From positions 1-36,305 of the forward strand of contig JABJBS010000400.1 in NCBI GenBank assembly GCA_018668695.1: a DNA stretch of 36,305 nucleotides, read 5' to 3'. Made by a program: the position numbers and the translations under genes. Under the pieces are notes generated by a model. It saw only the letters and a program-made list of their open reading frames with translations, did not search any database and had not been told where the DNA came from. This document shows, piece by piece, positions 1-8,109 of this stretch (within the stretch, counting starts at the first letter, position 1; every line of letters begins with the position of its first letter). The DNA comes from Deltaproteobacteria bacterium. GTDB lineage: Bacteria; Myxococcota; XYA12-FULL-58-9; JABJBS01.

Positions 1-491
1 AAACGTTGTCCGCTGCACTCTGAAGAAGAAAGCTTGGCCTCTAAGTCTTTTAAATCTTGATGCTCGAAAATCACGCGCTTTGCTTTGGAAAGCCGCATGC
101 CGTCGATGATGCTGGCGTGATTTAATGCATCTGAAAAAATAACATCACCGGTTTCGGGGAGTGCAGCAAAGAGTCCAACATTGGTTGCGAAACCAGATGA
201 AAACAGTAGCGCTCCTTCGCGGCCTGAAAACTCGGCCAGCTTTTGTTCGGCCTCTACATGCACCGCATGATTGCCGCGCAAGAGCCTTGATGCGCCGGAT
301 CCTGTTCCGTGATTTTTGACACCTAGGGCAAGTGCGTTTCTTAAACTGGGATCTGAGCAGAAGCCTAAATAATCATTGGACGTAAAATCGATGCCTTCGG
401 GCAACTCTAGAGTACGAAGCAATTGTTTTTCGCGGCGTTGTTGAATGCCGCGAGCTAATTTATGAATAAATGCTTCGCGAGGCGTCGTCAT
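1..491 (-). CDS. bioF: 8-amino-7-oxononanoate synthase, N-terminal part (cut by window edge)
   Basis: The frame begins at the ATG complementary to 489-491 (MTTPREAFIHKL) and stays open to the window edge, giving about 163 residues. Visible alpha-oxoamine synthase features are the stretch FTSNDYLGFCSDP near residue 37, GTGSGASRLLRGNH near 63-76, and LLFSSGFATNVG near 95. These match the N-terminal half of BioF/KBL-type PLP enzymes; the catalytic lysine lies outside the window. BioF condenses pimeloyl-thioester with alanine to make 8-amino-7-oxononanoate in biotin synthesis. It starts 12 bp after the bioB stop on the same strand, so the two are almost certainly co-transcribed, and that linkage favours BioF over the related 2-amino-3-ketobutyrate CoA ligase. 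Its ribosome-binding site is weak, which fits translational coupling to bioB. Confidence 0.88.
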   Translation of the reverse strand, partial: MTTPREAFIHKLARGIQQRREKQLLRTLELPEGIDFTSNDYLGFCSDPSLRNALALGVKNHGTGSGASRLLRGNHAVHVEAEQKLAEFSGREGALLFSSGFATNVGLFAALPETGDVIFSDALNHASIIDGMRLSKAKRVIFEHQDLKDLEAKLSSSECSGQR

Positions 492-503
492 GAATTTGCC
501 GGA

Positions 504-1445
504 CTAAATACCCAGACTTGCAAAGAGTTGAACATCTTCGTCTTCTGCGTTGTTGGGCGTGGTTAAGAGCTGCTCACCGTAGAATATAGAGTTTGCTCCA
601 GCGAGAAAACAAAGTGTTTGGCCTTCTTGTGACAAGCTTTTACGACCCGCTGAAAGTCGGACACGTGCTTCGGGACACAAGATACGCGCTGTGGCGATGC
701 TGCGAACCAGCTCCAATGGGTCCACAAGTGGTGTGTTTTCCATGGGGGTGCCTTTTACGGGAACAAGCATATTCACAGGAAGGGAGTCTGGATGTTTTTC
801 GAATGTAGCCAGGGTGTGAAGCAGAGAGATTCGGTCGTCGGCAGATTCACCCATACCAATAATACCACCGCAGCACATGCCAAGGCCTACGTCACGAACA
901 TGTTGTAGCGTTTCGAGACGGTCATCATATGTGCGGCTGGTGATCACTTTGGGGTAGTAATCACGTGAAGTGTCGAGGTTGTGGTTGTAGGTGGTAAGCC
1001 CAGCTTCTTTGAGTTGTTCAGCTTGTTCCCGATTAAGCATGCCGAGTGTTACGCAGGACTCAAGACCTTCTGCGTTCACGGCTTTAACCATCTCTAGAAC
1101 GGTTTCAAAGCTTTTACCTTTTTTAGCACTTCGCCATGCTGCACCCATACAAAGGCGGGTAGCACCGGCCACGCGAGCTTGCTTTGCTTTTTGGCGAATA
1201 ACATCAACACCCATAAGGGGTTCGCGGGTGAGGTCTGCTTCGTGGTGTACGCTTTGCGAACAGTATCCACAGTCTTCCGGACAGCCACCGGTTTTTATTG
1301 AAACCAGTGTGCATTTTTGGATGTCGTCAGTTTGGTGGAATTTGCGATGAACGTCGCTTGCTTGATGAACCAGATCCAAGAGAGGTTGATTGTAGATTGA
1401 GTGTACTTCTTCAAGTGTCCAATCATGACGAATGTCAGCTGTCAT
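504..1445 (-). CDS. bioB: Biotin synthase
   Basis: This 313-residue radical SAM enzyme inserts sulfur into dethiobiotin, the last step of biotin synthesis. The radical SAM cysteines are in [13 protein letters not shown] near residues 53-64 (C-x3-C-x2-C). The residues that hold the second, sacrificial [2Fe-2S] cluster in the family are also visible: Cys in RLCMGAAW, Cys in ESCVTLGML, Cys in [12 protein letters not shown], and Arg in [10 protein letters not shown]. Length is slightly under the usual 320-350. The start is preceded by a good ribosome-binding site (GGGAGACGG, then AAA and ATG). It is followed 12 bp later by bioF. A GC-rich hairpin at 1482-1511 lies in its leader. Assignment is secure. 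Confidence 0.97.
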   Translation of the reverse strand: MTADIRHDWTLEEVHSIYNQPLLDLVHQASDVHRKFHQTDDIQKCTLVSIKTGGCPEDCGYCSQSVHHEADLTREPLMGVDVIRQKAKQARVAGATRLCMGAAWRSAKKGKSFETVLEMVKAVNAEGLESCVTLGMLNREQAEQLKEAGLTTYNHNLDTSRDYYPKVITSRTYDDRLETLQHVRDVGLGMCCGGIIGMGESADDRISLLHTLATFEKHPDSLPVNMLVPVKGTPMENTPLVDPLELVRSIATARILCPEARVRLSAGRKSLSQEGQTLCFLAGANSIFYGEQLLTTPNNAEDEDVQLFASLGI

Positions 1446-1481
1446 TTTCCGTCTCCCAATTTAGTTTGTGCGACCAATAGG

Positions 1482-1511
1482 GACCCCGAAAAGTTTAGTC
1501 CTCTCGGGGTC
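1482..1511 (-). terminator. GC-rich hairpin in the leader of bioB
   Basis: GACCCCGA (1482-1489) pairs with TCGGGGTC (1504-1511). Allowing G-U pairs, the stem extends inward by about three more pairs to leave an 8-nt loop. It lies 18 bp after the stop codon of the upstream esterase gene and 37 bp before bioB, both on the minus strand. No run of U follows, so it is a poor intrinsic terminator. It may instead protect the esterase transcript's 3' end or attenuate read-through into bioB. Confidence 0.4.
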
Positions 1512-1528
1512 TGAGACGGCCCTATACC

Positions 1529-2437
1529 CTACATGGGCCCTTCGCAATAGCTTGGAAAGCCTTCGATACTTTCTAGAAACGGTGATGGTTTGCCATAGGT
1601 GTGGTTGAGTAACCAAAGTTCACTCATCACACCGGCCTCAGTAGGAATGGTATGACCACCACCGTGATTACAGCCCACAACATAGTGGCCGTCGTTTGTG
1701 AGATTCTCGCGAAAATTCATGGTCGTCTTTTCGAATTCAACCAAGTAACTTCCTTGACCCCATGTGTCATTTGTTCCGCCCCAAGTTACCAAAACAGGAA
1801 TATTCTGAGTTGGCGTTTTGTAAGGCAGTGTCAAAGGATCGGTTCCGCCACTCATGATAAGGGCCGTTGCCAGGCTGTCGGCACGGTGCATCACGAGGTA
1901 GGTGCTCCATAAACCGCCTGCGCTCATGCCTGTGGTACTCACTTTATACAGGTCGATATTTTGCTGTTCGCTCATGCATGTTCGCATGTCATCGTAGACA
2001 GCGAGGTCATCACTGGGGTTGCCGTAGAATCCCCAAGTCTGTGCGCCTTCACGTAGGTCCGGCACAACCATGATGACCTGATGCTGGTCGGCAAAGCGTT
2101 GAAGCTGAAGGTAATTAACCATCATAGCCGCATTGCCACCTAAGGGGTGCCATACGAAAACAAGTGGCATATTATCCGCCATTTCAGCGGGATAGACAGT
2201 AATGACGCTTCGTTGCGTTCCATTGGATTGCCATGTGATTGTTCCGGCGGTGCTCAGATCAGGGCACGTTCCGTTGGTAACTGCTGCCAGGGCAGCGGGT
2301 GCGGGCCCTTCAGGTTCAGCTGGGGTGACATCGGTGGTTGTTCCGGTGGCTTCATCCACGTTGCTGGTTTGAGAATCATCGACACCGCCACAAGCGGTTA
2401 AAAAACAAACAGATAAAACTAGAGAAAGCGCGCGCAT
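1529..2437 (-). CDS. Secreted lipoprotein esterase, polyhydroxybutyrate depolymerase / LpqC-like alpha/beta hydrolase
   Basis: The 302-residue product starts with a lipoprotein signal peptide (MRALSLVLSVCFLTACGG; lipobox LTAC, Cys16) and an acidic, Thr/Pro-rich linker to about residue 50. The catalytic domain has MPLVFVWHPLGGNA (oxyanion region), the nucleophile elbow TTGMSAGGLW (Ser172), LVTWGGTNDTWG as the probable acid loop, and a late His in NHGGGHTIP. This is the pattern of the esterase PHB depolymerase / feruloyl esterase-like family. It probably hydrolyses an ester outside the cell; the substrate is unknown. I chose the ATG at 2437 because GGGAGGGG sits directly upstream and a signal peptide begins there. 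The frame is open to 2896, but that extension runs antisense into the TetR gene and resembles no protein. Confidence 0.82.
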   Translation of the reverse strand: MRALSLVLSVCFLTACGGVDDSQTSNVDEATGTTTDVTPAEPEGPAPAALAAVTNGTCPDLSTAGTITWQSNGTQRSVITVYPAEMADNMPLVFVWHPLGGNAAMMVNYLQLQRFADQHQVIMVVPDLREGAQTWGFYGNPSDDLAVYDDMRTCMSEQQNIDLYKVSTTGMSAGGLWSTYLVMHRADSLATALIMSGGTDPLTLPYKTPTQNIPVLVTWGGTNDTWGQGSYLVEFEKTTMNFRENLTNDGHYVVGCNHGGGHTIPTEAGVMSELWLLNHTYGKPSPFLESIEGFPSYCEGPM

Positions 2438-2452
2438 TTCCCCTCCCATGCT

Positions 2453-2503
2453 TAGGTCCCTAAAGAAGGTGTATCCATATGCGTACAATGTAGGTCCGTA
2501 AAG
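2453..2503. repeat. Direct repeat pair upstream of the esterase gene
   Basis: TAGGTCCCTAAAG (2453-2465) and TAGGTCCGTAAAG (2491-2503) agree at 12 of 13 positions and are 38 bp apart start to start. They lie 16-66 bp upstream of the esterase ATG, in the divergent interval with the TetR gene. Tandem sites of this kind are often regulator half-sites, but no known motif is recognised here. Confidence 0.5.
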
Positions 2504-2559
2504 TGTGAATTTGGGCTTCTTTGAATAATTGGTTAGTCCAAAAGAGTTGGCTGGCCCTA

Positions 2560-2588
2560 TTGACAAGATTGCCTTCTCCCTACCAAAT
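2560..2588 (+). promoter_or_regulatory. Candidate promoter for the TetR / acyl-CoA dehydrogenase pair
   Basis: A perfect -35 hexamer TTGACA (2560-2565) is followed after 17 bp by CCAAAT (2583-2588), which matches TATAAT at only three positions. The weak -10 lies inside the palindrome at 2580-2593, so a repressor bound there would block it. The placement, 50 bp before the start codon, is sensible. Confidence 0.35.
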
Positions 2589-2593
2589 GGTAG
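2580..2593. promoter_or_regulatory. Palindromic candidate operator for the adjacent TetR regulator
   Basis: CTACCA-AA-TGGTAG is an inverted repeat with 6-bp perfect arms and a 2-bp spacer, 45 bp upstream of the TetR start. A further TGGTAG half-site lies near 2610-2616. TetR-family proteins commonly bind such palindromes in their own promoter. Autoregulation is inferred, not shown. Confidence 0.45.
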
Positions 2594-2637
2594 GCAGAAT
2601 GTGACTGACTGGTAGAGAGCTAAGTCAGAAAGGATAA

Positions 2638-3297
2638 ATGATGGCCGACGGAGCCAAGCAAACAGAGCGCACGGGGGACATGGCATTGCGGATTTTAGAA
2701 TCTGCGACCCAGCTCTTTGCGCAGCGTGGCTACGAAGGAACAAGTGTACAGGCGATAGCTGATGCCGTAGGCATTCGAAAAGCATCGCTGCTTTATCACT
2801 ACCCATCGAAAGAAAACCTCCATCGGCGAGTTCTAGAAGAACTCCTGAGCCGATGGAATGAGAGTTTGCCAGCATTGATGTTGGCTGCGACGACAAGCAG
2901 GGATCGCTTTGAAGCGGTCATTCAGGCTGGCGTTGATTTTTTCGCTGCAGATTCTAATCGGGCACGTTTGCTTGTGCGGGAAATGCTGGACAGGCCGGCA
3001 GAAATGCAACGCTTGGTGGTAACGCACTCAAATATTTGGGTGAAAGCCATTTGCGATGCTTTAAGGGAAGGGCAAGAGCACGGCCGTGTTCGTGCTGATC
3101 TCGATCCTGAGGCCTATGTAATTCATGTTGTTAATTTGGTGTGTGGCATGGCGATGCTGGATCCCATGTCTTTACTTTTGGACCATCACGCAAGTGATGG
3201 CGAGGTAAGTGAACGTGCCAAAAAACGTTTCGTGGATGAGTTGATGCGTATTGCGCGGGTTTCATTATTTGCGCCGCGTCCCTCGAAGACCACGTAA
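2638..3297 (+). CDS. TetR/AcrR family transcriptional regulator
   Basis: This 219-residue protein has a typical TetR N-terminal helix-turn-helix. RILESATQLFAQRGYEGTSV is followed by QAIADAVGIRKASLLYHYPS (about residues 36-55) and KENL. The C-terminal part is helical and should form the ligand and dimerisation domain. Two adjacent ATGs (2638 and 2641) are possible starts; GAAAGG lies just upstream of both. Its stop codon is only 10 bp before the acyl-CoA dehydrogenase start, and the AAGGA serving that gene overlaps the TetR stop, so the two are co-transcribed and probably coupled. By context it may sense an acyl-CoA or fatty acid and control fatty acid breakdown, as FadR/PsrA-like TetR proteins do; that function is inferred. 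Confidence 0.9.
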   Translation: MMADGAKQTERTGDMALRILESATQLFAQRGYEGTSVQAIADAVGIRKASLLYHYPSKENLHRRVLEELLSRWNESLPALMLAATTSRDRFEAVIQAGVDFFAADSNRARLLVREMLDRPAEMQRLVVTHSNIWVKAICDALREGQEHGRVRADLDPEAYVIHVVNLVCGMAMLDPMSLLLDHHASDGEVSERAKKRFVDELMRIARVSLFAPRPSKTT

Positions 3298-3307
3298 GGA
3301 AAAAAAA

Positions 3308-5233
3308 ATGGCTAATTTTTTAGAAGACAATGAAGACCTTAAGTTTTACCTGGAAAAATATATTGATTGGGAACCCTTGGTAAGACTTGTCGAATACGAC
3401 TTCAAAATGAACGATGGTTTCGAAAGTAATGAAGAAGCCACTGAATTCTATAACGATGTCCTCAACATGGTTGGTGAACTGGTTGCCAATGAAATCGCAC
3501 CACGCGCTAAAGCCATCGAAGAGAACCCTGTGAAAATGGTTGATGGTGAAGTTGTTGGCTCTCCTGAGTTCAACGCAATTTTCGACCAAATTAATGAAGT
3601 TGGCCTTCACGGATTATGTTTGCCGCGTGAGCTTGGCGGGATGAACGCTCCTCTGTTGGTATACATGCTGGCCGGAGAAATGTTTTCGCGAGCCGATGTT
3701 TCTGTCATGACACACCACAGTTTCCACGGTGGTATGGCACTGGCGATGCTTCTTTTCAGCGTGATGGAGGGATCAACCGAAATCGATCTAGAGACCATGA
3801 CGATGAAGACGACGCGGTTTCAAAAAGAGATCGAGGAAATCATCACAGGGCAGACTTGGGGAGCGATGGATATCACTGAACCTGATGCAGGTTCTGATAT
3901 GGCCGCTCTTCGTACGAAGGCTGAGCAGGATGAAGACGGCAACTGGTTTGTGACCGGTGAGAAAACGTTCATCACCTCAGGTCATGGTAAGTACCACTTT
4001 GTTATTGCGCGAAGTGAAGAAACAAAAGATTCGGACGACCCATTTGCGGGCCTAGCCGGCTTATCCTTCTTCCTCGTCCCGCTTTGGGAAGACACTCCAG
4101 AGGGTCGCAAGCACTACGGCCGTGTGGACCGACTTGAAGATAAAATCGGTCATAAAAACTCTGCGACCTGCGCCATGGTTTTCGACCACGCACCTGCACA
4201 GCTTATTGGAAAGCGGGGCGAAGGTTTTCGTTACATGCTTTTCTTGATGAACAACGCTCGAGTGGGTGTTGGTTTCGAGAGCTTGGGTGTATGCGAGAAT
4301 TCTTTGCGACTTGCTAAGAACTACGCAGCAGAGCGCCGTTCTATGGGTAAGACCATCGATAAACATGAAATGATTGCTGAGTACCTTGAAGACATGGACA
4401 CGGATACAAGATCTCTTCGTGCTCTGGGTGTTCATGCTGCCTACCACAGTGAAATGGCACAACGTTCTCAGATAGCTCTTCTTGCGAAGGCCTACCATAA
4501 CGACACCGAGAAGAGCCGCTATGAACTCCTTTATAAGCGCCACTTGAAAGAAGCTCGCCGTGTTACGCCTCTCTTGAAGTACTACGGTTCTGAGCGAGCG
4601 GTTTATATGGCTCGGATGTGTATGCAGATTCATGGTGGGGTTGGTTACACGAAGGAATACCAGGCAGAGCAGCTTCTGCGTGACGCCTTAGTTCTTCCTA
4701 TCTATGAAGGTACCAGTCAGATTCAGTCTCTTATGGCGACCAAGGACGTTCTCTTGAACATCCTGAAAAATCCAAAGGACTTGGTTCAGGGAATCGCTCA
4801 AGCGAAGTGGCGTACGCTCTCGGCGCGTGACCCACTGGATAAGAAGGTAGCGAAACTTCAAGCATTGTGTCTCGGAGCTCAGCAGACTCTTCTTACTCGC
4901 ATGGCGGCTAAGAAGTTCCGTTCACTAAGTAACCATAAGGTTGTAGATTGGGCGAGTAAGTTCTTCAAGGAGTGGGATGCAAAGAAAGACTTTTCACCTG
5001 CTTTGCTTCACGCAGAACGCCTGACTCTATTATTGACGGATGCTGCGATTTCCGAGCTTCTACTTGAGCAAGCAACGCGCTTTCCGGAGCGTCGTGAACT
5101 TCTGGAGCGTTTCTTGGAGAAGGCAATCCCTAGAGCAGAGTACAACAGCTCTTTGATTGCTACGACAGGCGATCGACTTTTGGATACCTTAGACGATACG
5201 CCAGCTCAGCTTGGAGAAAAGCAAGTTGGTTAA
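3308..5233 (+). CDS. Acyl-CoA dehydrogenase, long form with C-terminal extension
   Basis: This 641-residue flavoprotein should oxidise an acyl-CoA to the trans-2-enoyl-CoA. The N-terminal helical domain reaches about residue 190. The FAD/substrate motif follows as WGAMDITEPDAGSDMAALRT, with FVTGEKTFITSG. The C-terminal helical domain carries MQIHGGVGYTKEYQAEQLLR and LPIYEGTSQIQS, whose Glu in YEGTSQIQ is the usual catalytic base. About 130 further residues follow, so it is longer than the classic 380-residue enzymes and like the roughly 600-residue forms found with fatty acid or alkane catabolism. The ATG at 3308 is chosen because AAGGA lies just before it; the frame upstream to 3251 overlaps the TetR gene. 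Chain-length specificity cannot be read. A strong terminator follows. Confidence 0.93.
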   Translation: MANFLEDNEDLKFYLEKYIDWEPLVRLVEYDFKMNDGFESNEEATEFYNDVLNMVGELVANEIAPRAKAIEENPVKMVDGEVVGSPEFNAIFDQINEVGLHGLCLPRELGGMNAPLLVYMLAGEMFSRADVSVMTHHSFHGGMALAMLLFSVMEGSTEIDLETMTMKTTRFQKEIEEIITGQTWGAMDITEPDAGSDMAALRTKAEQDEDGNWFVTGEKTFITSGHGKYHFVIARSEETKDSDDPFAGLAGLSFFLVPLWEDTPEGRKHYGRVDRLEDKIGHKNSATCAMVFDHAPAQLIGKRGEGFRYMLFLMNNARVGVGFESLGVCENSLRLAKNYAAERRSMGKTIDKHEMIAEYLEDMDTDTRSLRALGVHAAYHSEMAQRSQIALLAKAYHNDTEKSRYELLYKRHLKEARRVTPLLKYYGSERAVYMARMCMQIHGGVGYTKEYQAEQLLRDALVLPIYEGTSQIQSLMATKDVLLNILKNPKDLVQGIAQAKWRTLSARDPLDKKVAKLQALCLGAQQTLLTRMAAKKFRSLSNHKVVDWASKFFKEWDAKKDFSPALLHAERLTLLLTDAAISELLLEQATRFPERRELLERFLEKAIPRAEYNSSLIATTGDRLLDTLDDTPAQLGEKQVG

Positions 5234-5252
5234 ATCCTAAAGAGATAAAATG

Positions 5253-5282
5253 AAAAAGCCGGGTTATACCCGGCTTTTTTTT
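5253..5282. terminator. Bidirectional intrinsic terminator
   Basis: A run of A (5253-5257) precedes the stem GCCGGGT (5258-5264), loop TAT and ACCCGGC (5268-5274), followed by eight T (5275-5282). A and T tracts on both sides let it end both the plus-strand acyl-CoA dehydrogenase transcript and the minus-strand cysS transcript, which converge here. Its upstream flank closely matches that of the terminator at 30631-30663. Confidence 0.93.
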
Positions 5283-5316
5283 GCTTTCAAAGCGATGGTT
5301 GCCGATTGGCGTTAGA

Positions 5317-6762
5317 TTAACTTTCCCAGGTTGTTCCTTCGGGGCTGTCTTTCAGTCTTACACCAACGGCATCGAGTGCATCGCGGATGGTGTCGGCGGT
5401 TGAGAAATCTTTGTCGGTTCGCGCTTGATTGCGTTTTTGAATCAGCTTTTGCATTTTCGCTTCATCCACGCTGGCACCGTCGCCACCACCAATGGGTCCT
5501 TGCGTGAGGCGAAGCCCCAACACACGGTCTGTATCGGCGATAAAGGCTACCTTGTCGGCAGCTGATACACTTTCATCCTGAACAATTTTCCATACCTCTG
5601 CGAGGCATCGCGCAGTGTTCAAGTCATCGGTAATCCCGCCTGTGACTTCTTTGCGATAGGCTTCAAGCGTCGGTGAATTTAAATTGCCCTTATCGCTGCC
5701 TGCTTCTTCACAAAGCTGACTAACTTTTTTCCAAAGCTTGGCCAGACCTTTCGCGGCGTCTTCCACATTGGCTCGTGAGAAGCGTGTCTCTTTGCGGTAG
5801 TGGGTGTTGAGTAAAAGGTAACGGTAGGCAAGTGGCTGGATTCCCCAGCTACGGATAGAGTCGAGAGTCACGAAGTTGGCACCGCTCTTTGCCATTTTGG
5901 TGTCTTCGCCGTCTTGTTCTAAAACGAGAAAGTTATTGTGCATCCACACGTTTACCCATTCGTCAGACTTGGTGTAAGCCATCATTTGAGCAATTTCATT
6001 TGTGTGGTGAACGGGGATATGGTCAATGCCGCCGGTGTGAATATCAAATCTCTCACCGAGGTAATTGCAGCTCATCGCCGAGCATTCGAGGTGCCATCCT
6101 GGAAATCCTCTTCCCCACGGACTTTCCCATTCCATCAAGCGTTTGGCGCCTTTTGCGAACTTCCAAATGGCAAAATCAGTTGGGTTTTTCTTGCCTTGAA
6201 CAACATCGACTCGGGCACCAGCCTGTTGTCCGTCTATCGAAAGCTTGGCGAAATCAGCATATTTTGGAAGCTTGCTGGTATCGAGGTAAATCCCATCATC
6301 AATTTGATAAGCGAACCCATTGTCATGGATGGTTTGAACCATCTCGATTTGCTGGGTGATATGATCGGTGGCTCGACAAACAGTGTTGGGCGGTTGAATA
6401 CCTAAATCACCGGTGTGCTCGAAAAAGATGCTTGTGTAATAGCGTGACAAATCCCAGATATCGCGCCCTGATTTTTTCGCCGCAAGCTCCATCTTATCTT
6501 CGCCGTCGCTGGCATCGTCGGTGAGGTGGCCGACATCGGTGATATTCATGATGTGATTGGTTTGGTACCCGCACCATTGTAACGCTCGCTTGAGAGTATC
6601 AACGAATACATATGCTCTTAGATTGCCGATGTGCGCATAGTTGTAGACGGTGGGTCCACAGGAATAAATGCCTACTTTGCCTTCTTCGAGGGGCTTTAGT
6701 AGTTCGACGGCGCGGGTTCGGGTGTTGTAGAGCTTTATCGGTCGAGTCATCATCACATCCAT
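5317..6762 (-). CDS. cysS: Cysteine-tRNA ligase
   Basis: This 481-residue class I aminoacyl-tRNA synthetase charges tRNA-Cys. The zinc/cysteine site begins with IYSCGPTVYNYAHIGNLRAY, which also holds the HIGH-like signature (HIGN). WHLECSAMS and GGIDHIPVHHTNE supply further zinc-binding and active-site residues, and KMAKS (about residue 290) is the KMSKS signature. The C-terminal anticodon-binding region ends with the usual LIQKRNQARTDKDFSTAD helix. Several in-frame starts lie close together (MDVMMTRPIKLYNT); none has a clear ribosome-binding site, so the true start may be 9-12 bp later than given. It lies 78 bp behind the Cys/Met PLP enzyme on the same strand, a plausible sulfur amino acid link. 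Confidence 0.97.
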   Translation of the reverse strand: MDVMMTRPIKLYNTRTRAVELLKPLEEGKVGIYSCGPTVYNYAHIGNLRAYVFVDTLKRALQWCGYQTNHIMNITDVGHLTDDASDGEDKMELAAKKSGRDIWDLSRYYTSIFFEHTGDLGIQPPNTVCRATDHITQQIEMVQTIHDNGFAYQIDDGIYLDTSKLPKYADFAKLSIDGQQAGARVDVVQGKKNPTDFAIWKFAKGAKRLMEWESPWGRGFPGWHLECSAMSCNYLGERFDIHTGGIDHIPVHHTNEIAQMMAYTKSDEWVNVWMHNNFLVLEQDGEDTKMAKSGANFVTLDSIRSWGIQPLAYRYLLLNTHYRKETRFSRANVEDAAKGLAKLWKKVSQLCEEAGSDKGNLNSPTLEAYRKEVTGGITDDLNTARCLAEVWKIVQDESVSAADKVAFIADTDRVLGLRLTQGPIGGGDGASVDEAKMQKLIQKRNQARTDKDFSTADTIRDALDAVGVRLKDSPEGTTWES

Positions 6763-6840
6763 ACAAGGGGTCTCGGTGCATCTAACCCGCTCAAGTTGAG
6801 CAGATCAGAAACCCCTGATTTCCCTGTTCAGCACGCGATG

Positions 6841-8109
6841 TCAAGCTACTGGAGCAGTAGGATTCGTCTCTTCGAGTACCGGTTTTTTTGACGGTGCTCG
6901 GATTTGTTCCACACGGGTGGTTTTTGTACGCCGAGCTTGGGTTGTCTTTTGGCTTTCGTTGAGTGCCTGTTCCAAGTCCAGCTGGATATCGCGAGGGTCT
7001 TCAAGCCCACAGGAGATTCTCATCAGAGAGCCTGAAATCCCATTGGCGTCTCTGACTTTCTCATCAACGATTTGATGGGTGAGAGCAGCTGGGTGCTGAA
7101 TCAGGGTATCGGTAGAACCGAGACTCACAGCGGGAGTAATCATATTCACTGCGCCCATGACGCGGGCAGCAGCTTCGAAGCCACCCTTAATCTCGAAAGC
7201 CAACATGGAGCCGCCACCGCGAATCTGGTCTGGAATCAAATCAGTATTCATCAAGCCTGGATAATAGACTTTGGTAATGGCTGGGTGAGATTCAAGGAAA
7301 TCGGCTATTTGCTCGCAGCTTGATTGTGCCATGCGGATACGTGCCGGCAGGGTCTGAAGGCCTCTGTGCAGCATGTAGGCTCCCATAGGGTGAAGCAATG
7401 CACCGGTGGCGATTCGAATCTGGCGAAGACCTTGGGCAAGTTTCTCCGACGTGGCGATGACGCCGCCCATCACATCACCATGGCCCCCGAGGAACTTGGT
7501 GGCGCTGTGCAAGACCATGCTGGCCCCATGTTTGAGCGGGTTTTGAAGTACAGGCGTCGCAAATGTTGAATCGACCAGTACCGGGACATCGCCGGCCAAG
7601 TCGGCGACTTTGCGTATATCGGTCATCTGTAGGGTCGGGTTGGCCGGAGTCTCGAGCATGATCAAGCTGGTGGTGGGCCTGATCTCTTGCGCCAAGGTAT
7701 CCAAAGTTGCCCACGTGACATCAAGTTTGAAGAGTCCGCTGTTTAAAAGATGGTCAGATCCACCATAAAGCGGGCGTAAAGCGATGATATGATCACCCCG
7801 CATTTGTGCCGCCATGAGCGCTGCTGTGATCGCCGCCATTCCGGTACTAAATGCCACGGCTGCTTCAGCTGATTCGAGTTTTGCCATGGCTTGTTCGAAA
7901 CGACCAACGGTTGGGTTGTGAAGTCGTGCGTATACCGGGGAATGCGTTGGGAGATGGCCCTGTGCCATTCTAGCGAGGTCGTCGCGACCTTGCTCGAGGT
8001 CGGGCAGGGGATAAGTCGTCGAGAAATCCAGAGGTAAAGCATGGACTCCGAGTTCACCTAGATCATCTCGGCCGGCGTGGACAGCATGGGTATCGGGGAG
8101 GTACGTCAT
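6841..8109 (-). CDS. Cys/Met metabolism PLP-dependent enzyme (cystathionine gamma-synthase / gamma-lyase or methionine gamma-lyase type)
   Basis: The 422-residue product is a fold type I PLP enzyme of the trans-sulfuration family. Family residues visible: Tyr60 and Arg62 in PVYARLHNPT (phosphate contacts from the neighbouring subunit), AFSTGMAAI near 86-94, LYGGSDHL near 114-121, Asp180 in LVDSTFATP, and the PLP lysine Lys205 in HSATKFLGGHGD. The position that is Cys in classic methionine gamma-lyases (after YG) is Gly here, so I do not call a specific activity. The last 33 or so residues (from about 390) form a basic, low-complexity tail not normal for the family. AAGGAG stands 8 bp before the start. 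It heads a probable unit with cysS. Confidence 0.9.
   Translation of the reverse strand: MTYLPDTHAVHAGRDDLGELGVHALPLDFSTTYPLPDLEQGRDDLARMAQGHLPTHSPVYARLHNPTVGRFEQAMAKLESAEAAVAFSTGMAAITAALMAAQMRGDHIIALRPLYGGSDHLLNSGLFKLDVTWATLDTLAQEIRPTTSLIMLETPANPTLQMTDIRKVADLAGDVPVLVDSTFATPVLQNPLKHGASMVLHSATKFLGGHGDVMGGVIATSEKLAQGLRQIRIATGALLHPMGAYMLHRGLQTLPARIRMAQSSCEQIADFLESHPAITKVYYPGLMNTDLIPDQIRGGGSMLAFEIKGGFEAAARVMGAVNMITPAVSLGSTDTLIQHPAALTHQIVDEKVRDANGISGSLMRISCGLEDPRDIQLDLEQALNESQKTTQARRTKTTRVEQIRAPSKKPVLEETNPTAPVA

Noticed and set aside
2438-2896. N-terminal extension of the esterase frame up to 2896
   Set aside because: It would run antisense through the TetR start and hide the lipoprotein signal and the strong GGGAGGGG ribosome-binding site at 2437.
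4061-4633. 190-codon open frame antisense to the acyl-CoA dehydrogenase
   Set aside because: It lies fully inside a well-supported gene, has no ribosome-binding site that I can see and resembles no protein.
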